Counted from the stretch's first letter, positions 11,549 through 23,640 are shown. The stretch: DNA of 64,000 nucleotides from Paramecium sonneborni (GCA_905182985.1 CAJJDN010000047.1:127670-191669); one strand, 5' to 3'. The notes: a model not told the origin generated them from the sequence alone. Translations and numbers: made by a program.

Positions 11549-13237
11549 ATGTTTAAGACTGCTAATCATCTGCCTGATATAGATAATAATGGTTTTAGAG
11601 ACTCTAAATAAATATAAGAACTGAGAAAGAAATTGGATGAACAAAAGGAAACCTTGAAAGAACTAGTTTATTTAGTTAAAGAATCTAAAACAGAATCTTA
11701 TAAACCAAAATTCAATCATCAATTCAAATCACCTAATGAAAAAGATTAGTTTACTTTCGAGCTTTTAGAAGAAATCAAAACTCTGAGAAAATAAATAAAC
11801 AATATTGAAACTGGGCCAAAAACTAATCAAGTGTAAAATCCTTTTATTATACCATAATATATACCAACTATTCAACAACCTTAAATATAGCCATTAATGC
11901 CTCCTTATATGTATATGAATCATTATTTTCACATGCCTCAAAATTTGTAGTACTAGTAATCTTAGAATTAAGCACCAAAAAAGAAAGTTGATCCATATAA
12001 AAAGTTAGCTCTAAAAATCTTATAAAAAGGAGAGAGAGATAATCATAGAAGAAGAGATTCTAATTATAGTGATTATTCTGATGATTATAATAGAGATGAT
12101 TCAAAATAAAACAGATATCATTCATAAAGGGATAGATAAAAGGATTAAGGTCGTGATTAATCATATTAAAATAAAACAAGTAAAGGGTCTCTGCATGATA
12201 GTTATGTGAGTAAATTTACTAGATCTTCTGTTAAAATAAAAACAAAAAAACCTAAATTATTTAAAGATGATGAGAAAATTAATTTGAGAAGAAAGTTATG
12301 TGGAATTTTTTGGTTTATCAGAATAGGAATGGGTTTAAAAAAATATTTAAAAAGGGTCTGGTTGAATCGAAGACAAAAATATTATGAAAATGAAGCTTAA
12401 TTATAAATTGACAAATTTGATCATGAGTTTGTAATTGAATAATTAGATATAGATAGAACCATAAAGAAGTTTTCATTTTGCTTGTTGTTGAATGTAATAA
12501 GAATAGATATTTTACTAAAAATTGAAATATCTTCGACAATAAAGATATTGAATTAAAATCTAAAATAGTTTTTTAAATTCTTACAATTTTGTTTAAGAAG
12601 TTGCCATTCTTAACTAAAAATTCCTTAAGTGATGAACATAAACAATTTATAAAGAAATTTTCATCATAAGGAGGATTTTTATTACCAGCACATCCTAAGT
12701 TTGTAAGTGATCGTGTATATTTAAGGCCAAATGTTACAATTGGGTAAGAGATTCATATATTTAGAGATAAGTGAGTGCAGAAGTAAGTAAAATGATTTAA
12801 ATGGATTATATATTCATTTAAGTAATAGTCCAAAGAATTTTATTGATTCATGAATGGTATTCATAATATCCAAAGATTCCTAACCATAAAGAAGCCATAA
12901 AAATATTGGCATCAGTGTTGCATTAATTATTTATTGATCAATTTAACAATCTTAAAGTTTATGAGAATAGTGATGCCATTTATAATGTAATTTTAATACT
13001 TATTTCAAAAAGAAATAACAAGTTGTTTTCTGTGATTTTACATAGATCAATTATGTAGATGTTGTAATTACAATAGATGATAAGCATTAGAATTATGAAA
13101 GCACAACTAATTGTTGCATTCTTGGATTGTCAACTAAAGAACAAATGCAAGAATTATATGATTAGCCAGGTTATAAAGAATTATAATCAATGTTCAAAGA
13201 TTATTGCGATTATTTTTATTAATAAATAAATTTTTGA
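11549..13237 (+). pseudogene. Unknown gene, frame-shifted; possibly non-functional
   Basis: A clean frame starts at ATG 11549-11551 (MFKTANHLPDIDNNG) with a coiled-coil-like N-terminus, a Pro/Tyr/Met-rich middle (MPPYMYMNHYF), a Ser/Asp/Arg-rich stretch and a basic segment with KLCGIFWFIRIGMGL. From about 12490 coding quality moves to another frame (IFDNKDIELKSKIVF through PNVTIGQEIHIFRDK). It moves again near 12775 to VSKMIQMDYIFIQVI and continues to TGA 13235-13237, with one normal 26-base intron after SDAIYN. I find no acceptable GT-AG intron for the first two shifts: the first must skip a TGA near 12527 and the second looks like one missing base. Either the gene is decaying or the assembly has indel errors. 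No known domain. Confidence 0.5.
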
Positions 13238-13304
13238 ATATTTTATTAGAATTTCAGATAGTATTCTTTTACATACGTAATCATAATAATTAAAATATAA
13301 AGTG

Positions 13305-14766
13305 ATGAAATTATTAGATGAGACTTTAAACTCAAAGAGCACTGATCAATACTATGAAACAAGAAGTCGATATTTCTAATTAACACTGTTTTTAGGAGCT
13401 TTGATTTCCAATATCATGTTTGGATTTTCATTATCTCCTATAACAAAAGAAATTTCAGCAATATATGGAGTTTCTTAGACGTAATACATATGATAGAATT
13501 AGGTGGCTCTAATTATTGAGTGTTAGCTTTACTCTTTTCTCAGCAATTATGATTATTCCTGGAAATATTTTAAGCGAAAAATACGGAATATAATATAATA
13601 TAAAATTAGGTATATATATATTGTTTAGAAATATAAAGGTTGTCTTCTCACATTTATTGGATCATTAATGGCATTGCTAGTAAATTATTCATTTTGGTGG
13701 CTCTATTTTGGAGAACTTGTTTCTTTAGTTGGATTTCCTTTTCGTTTGATTTCTGCATCTAAATTTACAGCGAATTGGTTTTATCCAAAGAATAGAATTA
13801 TTGTTATGGTTATAATTGCTCTTCTTTTTAATTCAAGTACAGGAATATCTATTAAAATACCATTATTTATATTTGGTGATTATGATGTGGAATAAGATTC
13901 ATTAAATGATTATTCTTAAGGTAAAACAAATGTATTTTAACTAATGGCATTTTTGGCAGGAATTATGTTTATTACAACAGTGCCAACATTATTTTTTTTT
14001 AAGGCTAAACCAAAACATCCTCCATCATATAGTGCTTCTGAAGTAAAGAAATCTAATATATATTTTAGTAATGTGTTAGAGAAAATTATTCAAATGCAGC
14101 CAAAATGTTATATAGAAATCAAGATTATTTAAAATTGGCTCTAGCTTTCTCTCTAATATTGGGGCCAGTCTTGCTGCTTACTGTATAAATGGAATATGTT
14201 GTGAAACCTTTTGGATATAATTTAGAATAAATCTCTAACGTTATTCTTGTAGGAGTTATTGCAGGATTACTTGGAGATATAGTTGTAGGTTCAGCTGTAA
14301 AAAAATTAGGAAAATATAAATTAGTATTACAAATTTGTAATGCATCCACTTCATTTTTTTATGGTTTCCTTATTTTAAGTCTTGTTTTCAAACTTCATTG
14401 GTTATTTTATATTTGTTATTTCTTTGTATGTCTATGTTCTAGTATTTTGGCGTTAACATTTGAATTTTCATGTGAAATTAGTTTCCCTGTAAGTGAAACT
14501 TCTACTATTGCATTTTTAGGATTGATTGGAAATGGATTAAATTTTATATAAGCTATTCCTGAAATTCTTATACTAAAAGTAAATGTTAATTAATTAAAAT
14601 TTAGATCGATTCAGAAAGCAGTTCTATTATTACTTTAATTATAATGTTTGGAATTGGTTTTGTTGGTAATTTTATTTCCTATTCTATTAATGAAAAATTG
14701 AAGAGACAATAAGTGGATGATCTTCATGATAAAATGCAAAATTAAGAGTCCTATGATACTGATTGA
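13305..14766 (+). CDS. Major-facilitator transporter, FLVCR/SLC49-like
   Basis: The protein (about 440 residues) starts MKLLDETLNSKSTDQYY and has roughly twelve hydrophobic segments. After the first ones comes ISASKFTANWFYPKNR, close to the FLVCR-family QKFxANWFPxxER signature. The C-terminal half contains SCEISFPVSETST, matching the family's E-V-x-Y-P-V-x-E element. SLC49 proteins move haem, choline or related solutes across membranes; the substrate here is unknown. Four or five introns of 22-29 bases are needed, e.g. 22 bases within SQTRWLQ, 29 bases before CLLTFIGS and 26 bases after SASE and after EILILK. It ends at TGA 14764-14766 with an acidic, Gln-rich tail. Confidence 0.82.
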
Positions 14767-14892
14767 TTTAATTTTTACATTGAATGTCAATTATAATGGC
14801 ATAAGTATTTTTACACCTTGAATTTATTATAAAAAAAGAAAAATGAGATTTTAGATTATAATGATTCATTAATTTATAATTCATTTTGATAT

Positions 14893-15243
14893 TCAACTTA
14901 ATTTAAACGAAGAAAGTGAAGTATTGAATTATTTTATATAGAGTTTTCTCTTTGCAAATAAATGGATCACTCTTTATTTACAGATTGATGGAGTTATTTA
15001 AGACTTAAATTATTCTTCCGAGACTTCTGGTATTATTACCTTTCTTTTTAGAGGAGGTTCTGGTGTTTTTATTAATTTACTCTCCACATTCTTACGAACC
15101 AATTCCTTTAGACTTATTACATTATGTTTGAATTCTTTTTTAGAAGGTTTTTCATCTCTAATTTCAGGAATTGTTGAAATCCTTGAAACTCCGATGCTTC
15201 TAGTTGGTTATCTATTTGAATTTGAGATCTTATATTTCTTCAT
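14893..15243 (-). CDS. Unknown basic protein, 116 aa
   Basis: One exon from ATG 15241-15243 to TGA 14893-14895 encodes MKKYKISNSNRQPTRSIG and continues through a charged middle (IPEIRDEKPSKKEF) to a basic C-terminus. Composition is far more protein-like than the reverse-strand frame that overlaps it. No membrane segment, signal peptide or domain. It shares a 36-base start-to-start gap with the plus gene at 15280, so both probably use one bidirectional promoter. Confidence 0.6.
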
Positions 15244-15279
15244 TAAAGGTTACCCTTCAATAATTAATATCATTAAATA
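15244..15279. promoter_or_regulatory. Very short bidirectional promoter region
   Basis: Only 36 bases of AT-rich DNA separate the start codons of the divergent genes at 15243 and 15280. Whatever drives transcription of both must lie here or inside the coding sequence. No specific motif recognised. Confidence 0.4.
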
Positions 15280-15604
15280 ATGAATAATTATTAGTCCTTG
15301 TAAATAATATTACCCATATTAATAGTTCCAATTCTGCTTATCAACCAATATAAACCCCTCTAACAACGTATATTTTAACTCTTAAATTAGAAAAAATGAA
15401 GTACTCACATCTTAAATCCAAAATTCTAATTCTAATGAAAACATTGATTAGTTAAAATTATAAGATTCTAATCAAAACAATATTCTTAGAAAGAGTGCTT
15501 AATTTGCTAATGAAATTAGACATAGTACCAGAAGTTCCTTAAGTGAAAAGGAATTGAGAGATATTGTAAAACATAAACGATATGTTGCCTGTCAAATATT
15601 TTGA
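15280..15604 (+). CDS. Unknown small hydrophilic protein
   Basis: ATG 15280-15282 opens MNNYQSF, followed by a 26-base intron (GTAAATAA...TAATAG), then SNSAYQPIQTPLTT, a second 23-base intron, and a Ser/Asn/Gln-rich tail with a charged end (SSLSEKELRDIVKHKRY) to TGA 15602-15604. About 91 residues. Both introns are typical for this genome and needed to keep the frame. No domain or membrane segment; the C-terminal 25 residues may form a helix. Function unknown. Confidence 0.55.
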
Positions 15605-15926
15605 ATCCAATTATTCAATGAATAAAAAACATACAATCTGATTTTATAGAGTAAATTTAGAACTGGTTTTCTAATCCATATTACTACTACTAATCAAATC
15701 TAAAATTATTCATAAACTTCTAAAGAAATATCTATTCTATTCCAAAATACATATTTCCTAGTTTTTTCTAAATATATACAATTAGTAATCATTTTATCAA
15801 AAATTTAAGTTTCGGTATACTTGCTTTTTTAACAAATTTATAGAATTTAAACCTATTTTTTTTTACAATAATTTAATCGAAAATAATAATTTTGAATACA
15901 AATAATTCATATTAGTCTAATTTAAT
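15605..15926. other. Non-coding AT-rich stretch
   Basis: About 320 bases between two convergent genes. I see no coding frame with normal composition, no RNA gene and no repeat. Confidence 0.5.
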
Positions 15927-17750
15927 TCAATTTTTTACTAAACTTTTATAATATGCTTGCTTTAAAATTGACCATTAATCATAATCATTAACAATTTTAT
16001 TAACATCAAAATCATCAAATTCTGACTATGATGAACTTAACTCTTTTAATTAATGTTAAAAACCATCTGGCAAAGTCTCAAATTCCATACTATCTATTGA
16101 ATATAATTCTACAATTGGTGTTAAAGCTATCAAACTAACCAATGCAATTTTATCTTTTTTATATCTATTCGTTACTTTTATCTCTTATTGAGTTAGTAGA
16201 CTTGATCCTCCAAAAAATTCTCCAACTTCTAAGTTTTTTATATCAATATGAATATTCATTTCCATCATAGGACAATTGTTTTTATTCATTCTTAAAATCT
16301 TACCGCAATGATCAATATTTTTTGATGTCTTTATAATTGATGTTTCTTCTTAAAAATCATATAAATCTGTTTGAGTTGTTTATGTCAAATAATTAAATAA
16401 TTCTCTTTATTTTCTAGTACAAATTGTCACTTTAACTCTTCCAGACTTTATAAAATAGCAATGATTGATTTCTTATTAAGCTGATATAATTAAATCTCCA
16501 AATTTATATTAATGATGATGTAATATTGCTGCCAAAGGTCTTAAATCTTTATTACATCCTAAAATTTTTATCCTTTATAAAAGTTCAATCTTTTCTTTCA
16601 TTCCCTCGTCTATAGCATAAGTTAATACATTATCATATATTTCTCTACTTATTTCTATTAAGATACATTTCTCTTATGCATATATTTCACTCTTTACATA
16701 TTGCTATAAATTAGCCTCTGATATATCATTCATTTATTTTATATCTTCTATTTTTTTCTCAATTAATAAATTATCAACATTTATATGGTATCCATCATAA
16801 ATTGATCTGATAACCATTCTACCTAAAATTTCTTGATTTTTGTTGAATGAAGTCATCACAACCTTACATGATCCTAAAACTATTCCAAATACTTTATCAC
16901 GATTAATTTCATTTGACAATACAAGTTAATCAGGCTAATACTCTCTTAATTAGCATTACTGAATAATAAGTTTTCTTATGATTTCATTAAATCTAGCAAA
17001 AAATTTGTTCTTTTAAAAAATAGGATCTAATCTCTAAATATCTCTATATGATAACTATTTAGATAATTCTCTTTTTAATATATTAATCTCATCATTATTA
17101 ATTTTATTAATGATTGATCTTTAATTATACTTCATTACAATACCTTTACTAAATTTAACTCTACTATCTTTACGAGTTTCAATTTATTAGGATATATTTT
17201 TTGATTTGACTGCTTTCATTTCAAAGAAAGTTTCAAATAAGGATTCCCATCTTTTATCCCATTCTTAATGAAGACTTGGGTATCCCAAATTTTCTTATTC
17301 AAAAATTGGTTCTTTTTTTATTGGTTGAAGTAAGAAAGATTCTTTGCCAAAAGAATCTAATTTCTTTTTTGTTATAAGAGAAGATACACTTTCTTCAAAA
17401 GAAGATTTATGTAATATTTTTCTCCCTGTTTCTGATTGTCTTTTGATGATATATGCTTATTTTAAATCAAAAGGAATTTCGTTATGCTAAGTTTATTATC
17501 TTTTTCTTTGTTAAAAATTATTTGTATATTCTATATCTCTTTTTGCTTTTAAATATTGTTGATGTGTTTATGGTAAGAATTATTCTCTATTCCTTTTTTT
17601 AGATGGTTCAAATTGACTGACTTCTGGATAATTATATTCAGTATTAGCCCTTTTAGATCTAGATTGCAATGACTTTCTTATAGTAGATTCTGTTGAAGGA
17701 GTTTTGATTTGCTTTACTTGGAAAACACTTTTTTTTCTCAACGTATTCAT
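15927..17750 (-). CDS. Cyclic-nucleotide-binding-domain protein (CNBD2-like)
   Basis: One intron-free frame of 607 residues from ATG 17748-17750 (MNTLRKKSVFQVK) to TGA 15927-15929. The first 250 residues are basic and unstructured-looking. A degenerate cNMP-binding fold follows (FGIVLGSCKVVM ... CILIEISREIYDN), then a better one: HQYKFGDLIISAQQE, CYFIKSGRVKV and, after a long insert, LEVGEFFGGSSLL, the phosphate-binding-cassette region. There are no transmembrane segments, kinase or GEF domains, so this is neither a channel nor PKA. Two cNMP folds in a soluble protein resemble the CNBD2 family known from sperm and ciliates. The ligand is unknown: the usual arginine after the glycine-rich motif is not obvious. 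An in-frame ATG further upstream (about 17846) would add a hydrophobic stretch and is less likely. Confidence 0.78.
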
Positions 17751-18316
17751 TAATAAACAAAATATAAAAAAACTTCTATTACTATTTATTTCAACTATTA
17801 TTGAACAAGTTAATATTGTAATATAATATATCATCTCTAATAACATTAATTCTTTTGATTTTTTAAAGATATTTCAATCAATTTATTGATCAAATTTTAA
17901 GTGAATTCTTAATTAAAATAGAATTAAATGATAATAAATATAATTTTTTATCGTTAAATACTAATTAAGAAATAATTAGAATCTTTTTTTGAAGTAATAT
18001 TTTTATAGATTATGATGATTAGCAAACTTTATATAAAATTTAAAGTTAAAATATATTTCTTAATAGTAGATAATGAATATAAATATTTAGAAATAATATC
18101 GATTTGAATAATTAAAATTAGATAAAATAATAAAAATAATAGTGATAGAAATTAAGTTTAATTTTATATCCGTTGAGTCAATTGCAATTCATTTATGTAG
18201 CTTTTCTTTCGACAACAATACATATTCCAACTAATAATATATTTTATCAAATTCTTTTAATTGAGATTTAAATAAAATGTAAAATAGTTTCTTGATATTA
18301 AGAAATGATAATTAAT
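17751..18316. other. Intergenic AT-rich region between divergent genes
   Basis: About 570 bases between two divergent starts. It must hold the promoters of both. Very AT-rich; no coding frame, RNA gene or recognisable element seen. Confidence 0.5.
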
Positions 18317-18769
18317 ATGAATCAACTTTTATATTTTAATGATATACAAGAAATGTAATTTTATGCAAAAAGAAATCAACTATCCCTATTTGTCTATAAG
18401 AGGGCAATATATGATTTAACAGATTTCATCACACAACACCCTGGAGGTTAAATGGAAATTAAATAATATGAAAATTAAGATGTTTCTAACATCCTATTCC
18501 AAAAATCTATTCATAAGCACAAACCATATGTTATTGCAACATTATAAAATTACTTAATAGGATATATTGAAAGGCGCAAGGAGCCAGTAATTCGACTAAA
18601 ATCATCTTAGTTGATAATTGAAAAAACTAGAAAAATTTTACAAGACACTACAATGCCTTAATAATAGTGTGAGGATATACCAGAAGATTGTTCCATTGAA
18701 GAGATGCCAATACTTCAGACAAATAAAAAACTTTTTCATTCTTAAAAATCAATTTAAATCTAGAAATGA
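18317..18769 (+). CDS. Cytochrome b5-like haem-binding protein
   Basis: A single exon of 150 residues contains the cytochrome b5 core: VYKRAIYDLTDFITQHPGG, with the HPGG haem ligand motif at about residues 35-38, and the second half-site region SIHKHKPYVIATLQNYLIGY, where a histidine can supply the second axial ligand. The C-terminal 60 residues are hydrophilic with no membrane anchor, so the protein may be soluble. Cytochrome b5 domains pass electrons to desaturases, hydroxylases and other oxidases; the partner is unknown here. Start chosen at 18317 (MNQLLYF); an in-frame ATG twelve bases upstream is equally possible. The haem pocket is shortened relative to standard b5, so haem binding is likely but not certain. 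Confidence 0.72.
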
Positions 18770-18949
18770 TTTTAGACATTGTAATATGAATTAATTTATT
18801 ATTATTTGAAAATTCTATAATTCTTATACTAATTATACATATATCAGAAAAGGTAAAATTGAATTATATCTAATTTAATTAAATATTACATATACAACAG
18901 TCTTTGTGTTATTCTACATTAAACAAAAAATAATTAATATAATTAGAAG

Positions 18950-20060
18950 AATATGTTTTATCTTAAATGATTAATAAAATCTATTTTAATAATATCACTG
19001 AGTTAATAATTTAAACTCAAATTATTACAGCTATATTAAATTTATTTAAATTATTAACTTATGAAAAGAAAATTGTAAAAACTATTAAAGATATTTTAAA
19101 ATTCAAATATACTAAATTTCATAATATTTTTAAGAATGATTTTAACATAAGGAAATTTTCAATTAAAATTCTTCTTGATTGGCAGAAAAACTTTCAAAAT
19201 TCTAATCAATTTTGGCCACTTAAGTAGAATCTTTTTCGGAATAAATTTATCTTTTGTTGATTAACTTTTAAATTAGCAATATTATTCCTATATAAATCAT
19301 TAAGCAAGCATAATCTTCAATATTTAAAGTGTTCTTTCGGTTAAAATTTCATGAATCAAGATCGCAAAGCACCTATTCAATATTTCTTATAATTTCAAAA
19401 ACCAGATATTCAAAAATACCATCCATTTAAATTATCGATAAGAATTTAATTTATTTATTTAAATACTGCATAGAATTTTATATTAGCTGATTGATGTTTT
19501 TAGATAATCCAAAAACACGAATAAAATATTTCTGGTTTCCTATCTCTATATATCATCTAGAGTATTTCATGCAAATATTCAAGAACAAGTATTATCTCTG
19601 CTATTCAGAACTAAGATTCTTCAATCTATATCTTTTTAGGGTTATCTATTTAATATTTTAAGAAATTATCCACCATTGAAATATCTTTTAAGTATATATA
19701 AAATCTGTACTCCATAATTAAATACTATTTTTATTCAGATTGAAATGAGTATATAATTTGATCATAAATGGATTATTATTACCATATTCTATCGCATTTT
19801 TCTAATTTTATAAACTTTACATAATTTATGATATCTTATTTATTAATGACTTTTATAACTCTATAGGTACTTTTCATTATAAATTTATGTACTTTCTTTA
19901 ATTAACCCTTTAATTTATAATAAATAAAACCCATTTCAATCTCACCCTTGTTTACAAATTCTTAAAAATTTATCCTTTCTTTATCTATCTCTAAAAAAGC
20001 CTTATTAATCAATACTTCAAATCTGTTTTATTATTTTCATGGATAATTTATAATTCTCTT
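18950..20060 (-). pseudogene. Decayed AGC-family protein kinase
   Basis: Minus-strand translation in shifting frames shows pieces in the right order for an AGC kinase (PKA/PKB/S6K type): an N-lobe piece around IKVINKQDII (about 19840-19870), NPFMIKLYTHF (19755-19785), IAEIILVLEYLHEI (19561-19605), the catalytic loop MIYRDRKPE (19530-19557), and IGALRS (about 19350-19370), which matches the RLG/RIGA motif late in the C-lobe. Several TGA codons and frame changes interrupt it, and the DFG and activation-loop region cannot be found. No intron set repairs this. It sits between cytochrome b5 and ribosomal protein L35, both intact, so assembly error is unlikely to explain all the damage. Outer limits are approximate. 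Confidence 0.7.
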
Positions 20061-20114
20061 ATTAATCTAAACAATTCCTCATATTTAATAAAAAATTAAA
20101 TCCTTTTTTAAAAT

Positions 20115-20541
20115 ATGTCTTAAAAGTTCAAAGTGAGAAAGCTTAAAGAATAAAAGCCAGAAGATCTTCTAAAAGATTTAGAAAAACTTAAAGGTGAGCT
20201 CATTCAATTGAGAACAGTTAAAGTTTCTGCTGGTAATGCTTAAAAACTTGGCAGAATCGGAGTAAATAAATAAATAATATAATCAGCTTGTTAGAAAGAG
20301 AATTGCAAAATTTTTAACAGTCATTAATGAATAAAGAAGAAATTAAGTTAAAACAACTACAAAGCATGCTTCAAGACTTCCAGTTGATCTTAGAGGAAAA
20401 AAAACAAGAGCAATCAGATAAAGATTAAATAGAAGTGAGAGAGGTAAAACTTGCAAATTTATTCTTATAGCTTAAAAGACTGCAAGATAATGGAAAAAAT
20501 TAAACAATTTCCCTTTGAGAAAGTTTGCTTTAAAGGAGTGA
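20115..20541 (+). CDS. RPL35: 60S ribosomal protein L35 (uL29)
   Basis: The 123-residue product begins MSQKFKVRKLKEQKPEDL and contains the uL29 features LEKLKGELIQLRTVKVSAG, VRKRIAKFLTVIN, LPVDLRGKKTRAIR and the basic C-terminus ending FPLRKFALKE. These match eukaryotic L35 along its full length. It binds 23S/28S rRNA next to the nascent-chain exit tunnel. Two introns are clear: 25 bases after LGRIG (GTAAATAA...ATCAG) and 27 bases after RSER (GTAAAACT...TATAG). Ends at TGA 20539-20541. Confidence 0.93.
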
Positions 20542-21671
20542 TTCAATTATAATATTAATAGTACATTATTCAATGCTGGAAAAAAAATTATTATTTATTT
20601 ATTTTAGCATTTTTTTAAAGAATTCTTTTTATGCTACCTAAAATTAAACATTTTTAGTGCTCATTATTAACTTTCTTTATATCTAAAATTATATTTAATA
20701 TATTTATTTAATTATAAATATGAATAAAATTTGATCAAAGATATTCATATATTTTTACTTTTTCTTATAATTCAAACAATCATCTTTTTGAAAGATTAAA
20801 ATTTTATCCTTAATAAAAAAATTAAATTTCAGCATTTTTATAATTTATATTAAAAAAATATATATTTTAGAAATAATATAATATTTTAAAAAGGACATAT
20901 TATATATAATAGATTTAGATGGTTTCATTCCTTAAAATTTATTAAATAGATAAAAAAATTTATAAAATACATATAATAATTTATAATTTCAGCTTTTTTC
21001 TTTCTCTTTATGTTTGAATCAATACCATTCCAATTAATAATTATTTTATATTGCTTAATTTGGATATTATAACTAAGGGCTTTCAACTTGGGGCATTTTT
21101 GAAGAATTATTAGCAAATTTTAGATTTTTAAAAGTATTTTTCCTAATTTATAGGTATAATAGCTATTGAATAAGCAAAAATAAATAATTTTTGATTCATT
21201 ATAGAAAAATTGAAAAATCTCTACTCAAATTAAATTATTTTATGAGAAACCAACTCATCTAATTAAATAGTTTGATAATTGATTTTTATTTTTAAATTTA
21301 AATTGAAAACAATAAACATGCTGATGAGGAAGAAATAACTATAAATTTGCAAACTTTTTATAAGAAGTTCTTTAAGGAAATAGTTAAAAAATTATTTTGT
21401 ATTACTTTATTATCTAGGAGATTAATTCAGTTTGAATCCTTTAAAGAAAAATAAAAAATATCGTAATTTAAACTTTCAATAATTCTTATTGAATCATTGG
21501 ATAAAAATAAAAAACCAATAATAAGAAAAAATAAATTTTTTTTAATTATTTTTATGCTGATGCTGATAATAAAATTAGATTGATTAAGTAATCAAAAATA
21601 GTTAAATCATAAATATCAGGGATTTTAAATATTTTATTATTAATTAAATTAAATAATTTATTATAATTAAA
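20542..21671. other. AT-rich stretch without a convincing gene
   Basis: About 1.1 kb of extremely AT-rich DNA. A plus-strand frame 21242-21583 (113 codons, MRNQLIQLNSLII) is open, with one charged segment (HADEEEITINLQTFYKK). With a single stop codon and this base composition, such a length can occur by chance. Nothing else recognised. Confidence 0.4.
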
Positions 21672-23640
21672 ATGTTTATTAATTTTTAGAAAAAGGCTTT
21701 GAAAAATCTTAAGAAAGTGGATATATTTTAGTAACCTGTTCAACTTTTAATAAAACAAGAAGAGGGACATAAAACTTTATTTGGGGCTTGTTTAACCTTA
21801 GGATTGATTTCATTCTTTCTTTATTTACTAATTGTTAATCTCTATACTTTAGGGCAAAGAAATAATCCGACTTCACTAACCACAGAGGTTTATCATGCAT
21901 AACCAGAATAATTCAAATTTAATGATAAAAATTTCACATTAACTTTTGCTATTTAATCTTCAGATTACGCTACATATATAGATGAATCAATCTATATAGT
22001 GGAAGCAAAAATTACAACAAAGACAACCAAAACGTATTAATTATCTTAAGTATTTTTAGTTTTGATAATCAAAAAATTGATGAATGGACTTCAAAGGAAA
22101 TTCCATTAGCTCCTTGTACTTCAGAACTTATTAGATAGGTTGAATTATAAGAATATTTTTCTCATATAAATTTACCAACAAATTATTGCATTGATTGGAA
22201 TAAAATAGATTAGTTAACTTTGGAAGGCACTTTTGACTCTTCAGCTTATAGTTTTATATTATTATAATTTAAAATGTGTAACGATCAAACAAAAAAATCA
22301 AAGGAATGTAAATCTAGAAATGAAATTAAATAACTTTTAGAACAAAATTATTTCTCTCTATAAATGTCATCATTTGTTATCGATGTCAAAAATTAAGAAT
22401 AACCTTTTAATTCTAAAGGTGAAGACATTTTCACTACAATATCTAGTAAGATTTTTAAAGAAATTTCTTTTTATATGTAACCAATTACTATATTAACAGA
22501 TCTTGGACTTATTTCTGAAGATTATTATATAGATCAAGGCTTAAGATATAAAAGACATACAGAAATGATTGATTTAAATGAGAGTGATTTAATTATGAAT
22601 GTCGCAATAAGATTAGATTAGATTGAATAATAATATTATAGACATTACACAAAAATTCAAATTATTTTAAGTTAAATGGGAGGACTTTGGTAAGTATTTT
22701 TTACCGTTGCATTACTTTTACAGAAACCTATTAATATGTTATCATATTATGTTAGAGTTTTGAATTCTTTATTTGAGTTTGAACAAGAGAAGAAAAAGTC
22801 AGCAACAATCAAAGTAGGAGAAGATTAAAATGCAGATGTACCATAATAAGAATTATTAACTCGAAAATAATTATAATCAACTAGAGAAACTTTATTTATC
22901 GAAAATAAAAAAAAAGCATTTTAACGATTATAATCTATAAAAATAAAGAAAAAATAGATGGAAGTAATTGATTCTATGGCTGTTGATCCACAATCAAAAG
23001 ATGAAGCTAAATAATAATTAACAAAAGCTATAGAATTTTCAATCAAAGAGTATTTTCATAGCATTTCCAGAAAACTAAAGATGAAATGGACAGATTATTT
23101 ATATTTTATAAGTTGTTTCGTTAAGTAAATATAAAAATATAAAGTAGTTCGAAAAATTACAAAAGTCTTTAAATTGAATTTTCTGTCAAAAAAATTATTA
23201 AGTAAATGGATATTATATATATAATGAAAAAACTACAAGAAATTGATAAATTGAAAATGATATTATTAACAGAATCTTAGATTAAAGTTTTTGATTATCT
23301 TTAAAAACCAACAATTCCTTTAGATCCAAATTCTAAATAGTTTAGCATAAATTAGCATTATTATTCAATATTAAAGCCTATGAAAAGTGATTTTTAAAGA
23401 GCAGTAGATGCTTAAAATGCATTTAAACACGTTGCTGATCATTTAGAAAATCCCATCAATGTAAGATTAATAAATTCTATTGATAAATCCATCGTAGACT
23501 TATTGAAAATAAGAAAAAATACATTAGATTTCATTTCTATTGATGATGTTTGTATTAGTGAATAAGTTTAAGATAAAAATGCTGTTCTTGCAATTGATAT
23601 TAAATAGAAACATTCTTCATTAGCAAATTTTTAAATTTGA
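21672..23640 (+). CDS. Ciliate membrane-protein family member (paralog of 34730-36867)
   Basis: The product (about 640 residues) starts MFINFQKKALKNLKKVDIF. A transmembrane segment follows (LISFFLYLLIVNLY), then a large ectodomain, a second membrane segment at QMGGLWQVFFTVALLLQKP, and a long cytoplasmic tail. The tail holds KLQEIDKLKMILLTESQIK and FDYLQKP, which align with the same positions of the minus gene at 34730-36867. A 26-base intron lies within TTKTT. Near 23190 the frame changes at a run of seven A; one extra A would restore a natural reading (FLSKKIIKQMDIIYIM), so there is either a sequence error or an unusual intron. Similar proteins occur only in ciliates as far as I know; function unknown. 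Confidence 0.72.

Noticed and set aside
14854..15290. Plus-strand open frame of about 145 codons with hydrophobic segments
   Set aside because: It is the reverse of the minus gene 14893-15243, whose composition is far more protein-like. With one stop codon, long antisense frames are expected.
21242..21583. Open frame of 113 codons as a real gene
   Set aside because: Length is within what chance gives in very AT-rich DNA with a single stop codon; no conserved motif and no neighbour evidence.
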